The translations under genes were made by a program, and so were the position numbers. Below, one piece after another: positions 17,838-18,808 of a stretch of DNA of 18,808 bases. Source of the stretch: Chloromonas sp. AAM2 (Eukaryota > Chlorophyta > Chlorophyceae > Chlamydomonadales > Chlamydomonadaceae); contig QAXH01004671.1 in NCBI GenBank assembly GCA_004335635.1, forward strand, positions 6,688-25,495, written 5' to 3'. Within the stretch, counting starts at the first letter, position 1. Every line of letters begins with the position of its first letter. The notes below the pieces were generated by a model. The model was not told the DNA's origin. It did no database searches and saw nothing but the letters and a program-made list of their open reading frames with translations.

Positions 17838-18808
17838 GGTACTGTGAGGGGATTGCTTGATCTATATATCGCCGTGGCACGGTTTGGCTGCTTACATGAT
17901 GTACGTCAACCCAGGCCAATGTGCATGGCACATGTGGACAACGAAGCACTGGCGTTGCATGTCTGTATGCAAACACAACTTGGTTCCATGCTTTTTCCGT
18001 ACGCATTATCTGTCAGTGCGTGGGGCGTTTTTTGGCATTTGATTTGTCGCAGGTCTGTCAGTGCGTGGGGCGTTTTGCCCTGCCACATTTTGTCCAACTT
18101 GCTGTTGCTTGATACCGAAGTCGGGTCAGAGAGTGTTGTGATAGGCGGTTGATGCCTAGACTGAGGCATGCTGTGCTTACGGCGCACTGCAGCTGCGCAA
18201 TGTAACAGAGTTCACGTGTTGGTTTGTCGCCAGCTTGTGAAGCAGGTGGTTTACAGCCAGGTCTGAGCACACCAGGCCATCGTACATTGATCCGATATCT
18301 CAGTTTCCCAGGGTTGGAGTTCGCAAAGCAGCAAGAGCATGCGTTTTGGATGGACTGCCCTGACCGCCAGCGTGCATTCCATTCCAAACAGTGTGAATGT
18401 ACTACCCGGCGCTGTGTGTCCTGTACGAAACAAGCACGAGTCGTTGTAGCAAGGCCAAGGACACACGGTCAAGGCTGTGGGTGGATAACTCAGCTGCACA
18501 GCCCTGCAAAAAAAAGAAGTTTGCCAGTTCTGGGACAATTCCTGTGTTCTGCACTGAAACCAGTGGTACTATGGCGCGACCTGACCTGTCCTCGCACAAC
18601 AAACAACAAAAGAAGCAAAGGAACTGAGGCAACATGTTATAAGTCTTGACATCAAATGCCAGAATGACATACCTAGCAACAACACTGGATTAATAATTAG
18701 TCTAAGAGCAAGAATGTTTACTTGAGCATCGCCCCCACTGTCAGTCCATATCATCATCATCATTACATGGCTTTTCATGGTTCAACCCACGGTGCTGCAG
18801 CTAGACAC
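17838..18808. other. Right flank, no supported gene
   Basis: Several open frames of 60-140 codons overlap on both strands without motifs or paired splice signals. The longest, 18224-18649 on plus, has no recognisable domain and overlaps another open frame on minus. An exact 22-bp direct repeat lies at 18010-18076, and a short ATC run near 18747-18762. Confidence 0.5.
18010..18076. repeat. Exact 22-bp direct repeat, period 45
   Basis: The 22-mer beginning CTGTCAGTGCGTGGGGCG occurs at 18010-18031 and again at 18055-18076. The intervening 23 bases differ from the sequence after the second copy. Confidence 0.9.

Noticed and set aside
18224..18649. 141-codon plus-strand open frame
   Set aside because: No motif, biased composition consistent with random sequence, and overlap with long open frames on the minus strand; no splice or start context supports it.

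Overview
The window looks like nuclear DNA from a green alga, most likely a chlorophycean of the Chlamydomonadales/Volvocales type. The main gene is split by 16 short GT-AG introns of about 90-545 nt. Coding codons favour G/C in third position, while introns and intergenic DNA are closer to even and rich in CA/TG and GCATGC-like words. TGTAA, the poly(A) signal usual in this group, lies shortly after the main stop codon. The lineage is inferred from these traits and not shown directly. I see no bacterial, organellar or viral genes.

The centre (3658-11469, plus strand) holds a complete 17-exon gene for the P-protein of mitochondrial glycine decarboxylase. The splice model joins without a frame error into 3108 nt (1035 residues plus stop), with an Arg/Ala-rich presequence and all hallmark motifs, including the PLP lysine. 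This enzyme starts glycine cleavage and carries photorespiratory carbon in algae. Several of its introns carry small tandem repeats, and two of these run directly into the 3' splice site.

To the left (1-3606), the best candidate is a two-exon gene for a 67-residue protein that I do not recognise (890-1550). The rest of that side has no convincing gene. To the right, in convergent orientation on the minus strand, lies a leucine-rich-repeat protein gene with an Asp-rich tail (about 13018-15147). Its reading frame changes at least once within exon 2, so it either has an unusual GC-AG intron or carries two indels.

From about 15.1 kb to the end there is no well-supported gene. This part holds degenerate direct repeats, a GTTT microsatellite, and a nested inverted-repeat structure resembling an old foldback or MITE-like element whose right arm seems split by about 650 bp of other sequence.

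I did not find a clearly new biological system. The points most worth a second look are the inverted-repeat element, the frame change in the LRR gene, the small unknown gene, and the in-frame repeats abutting acceptors in the P-protein gene.
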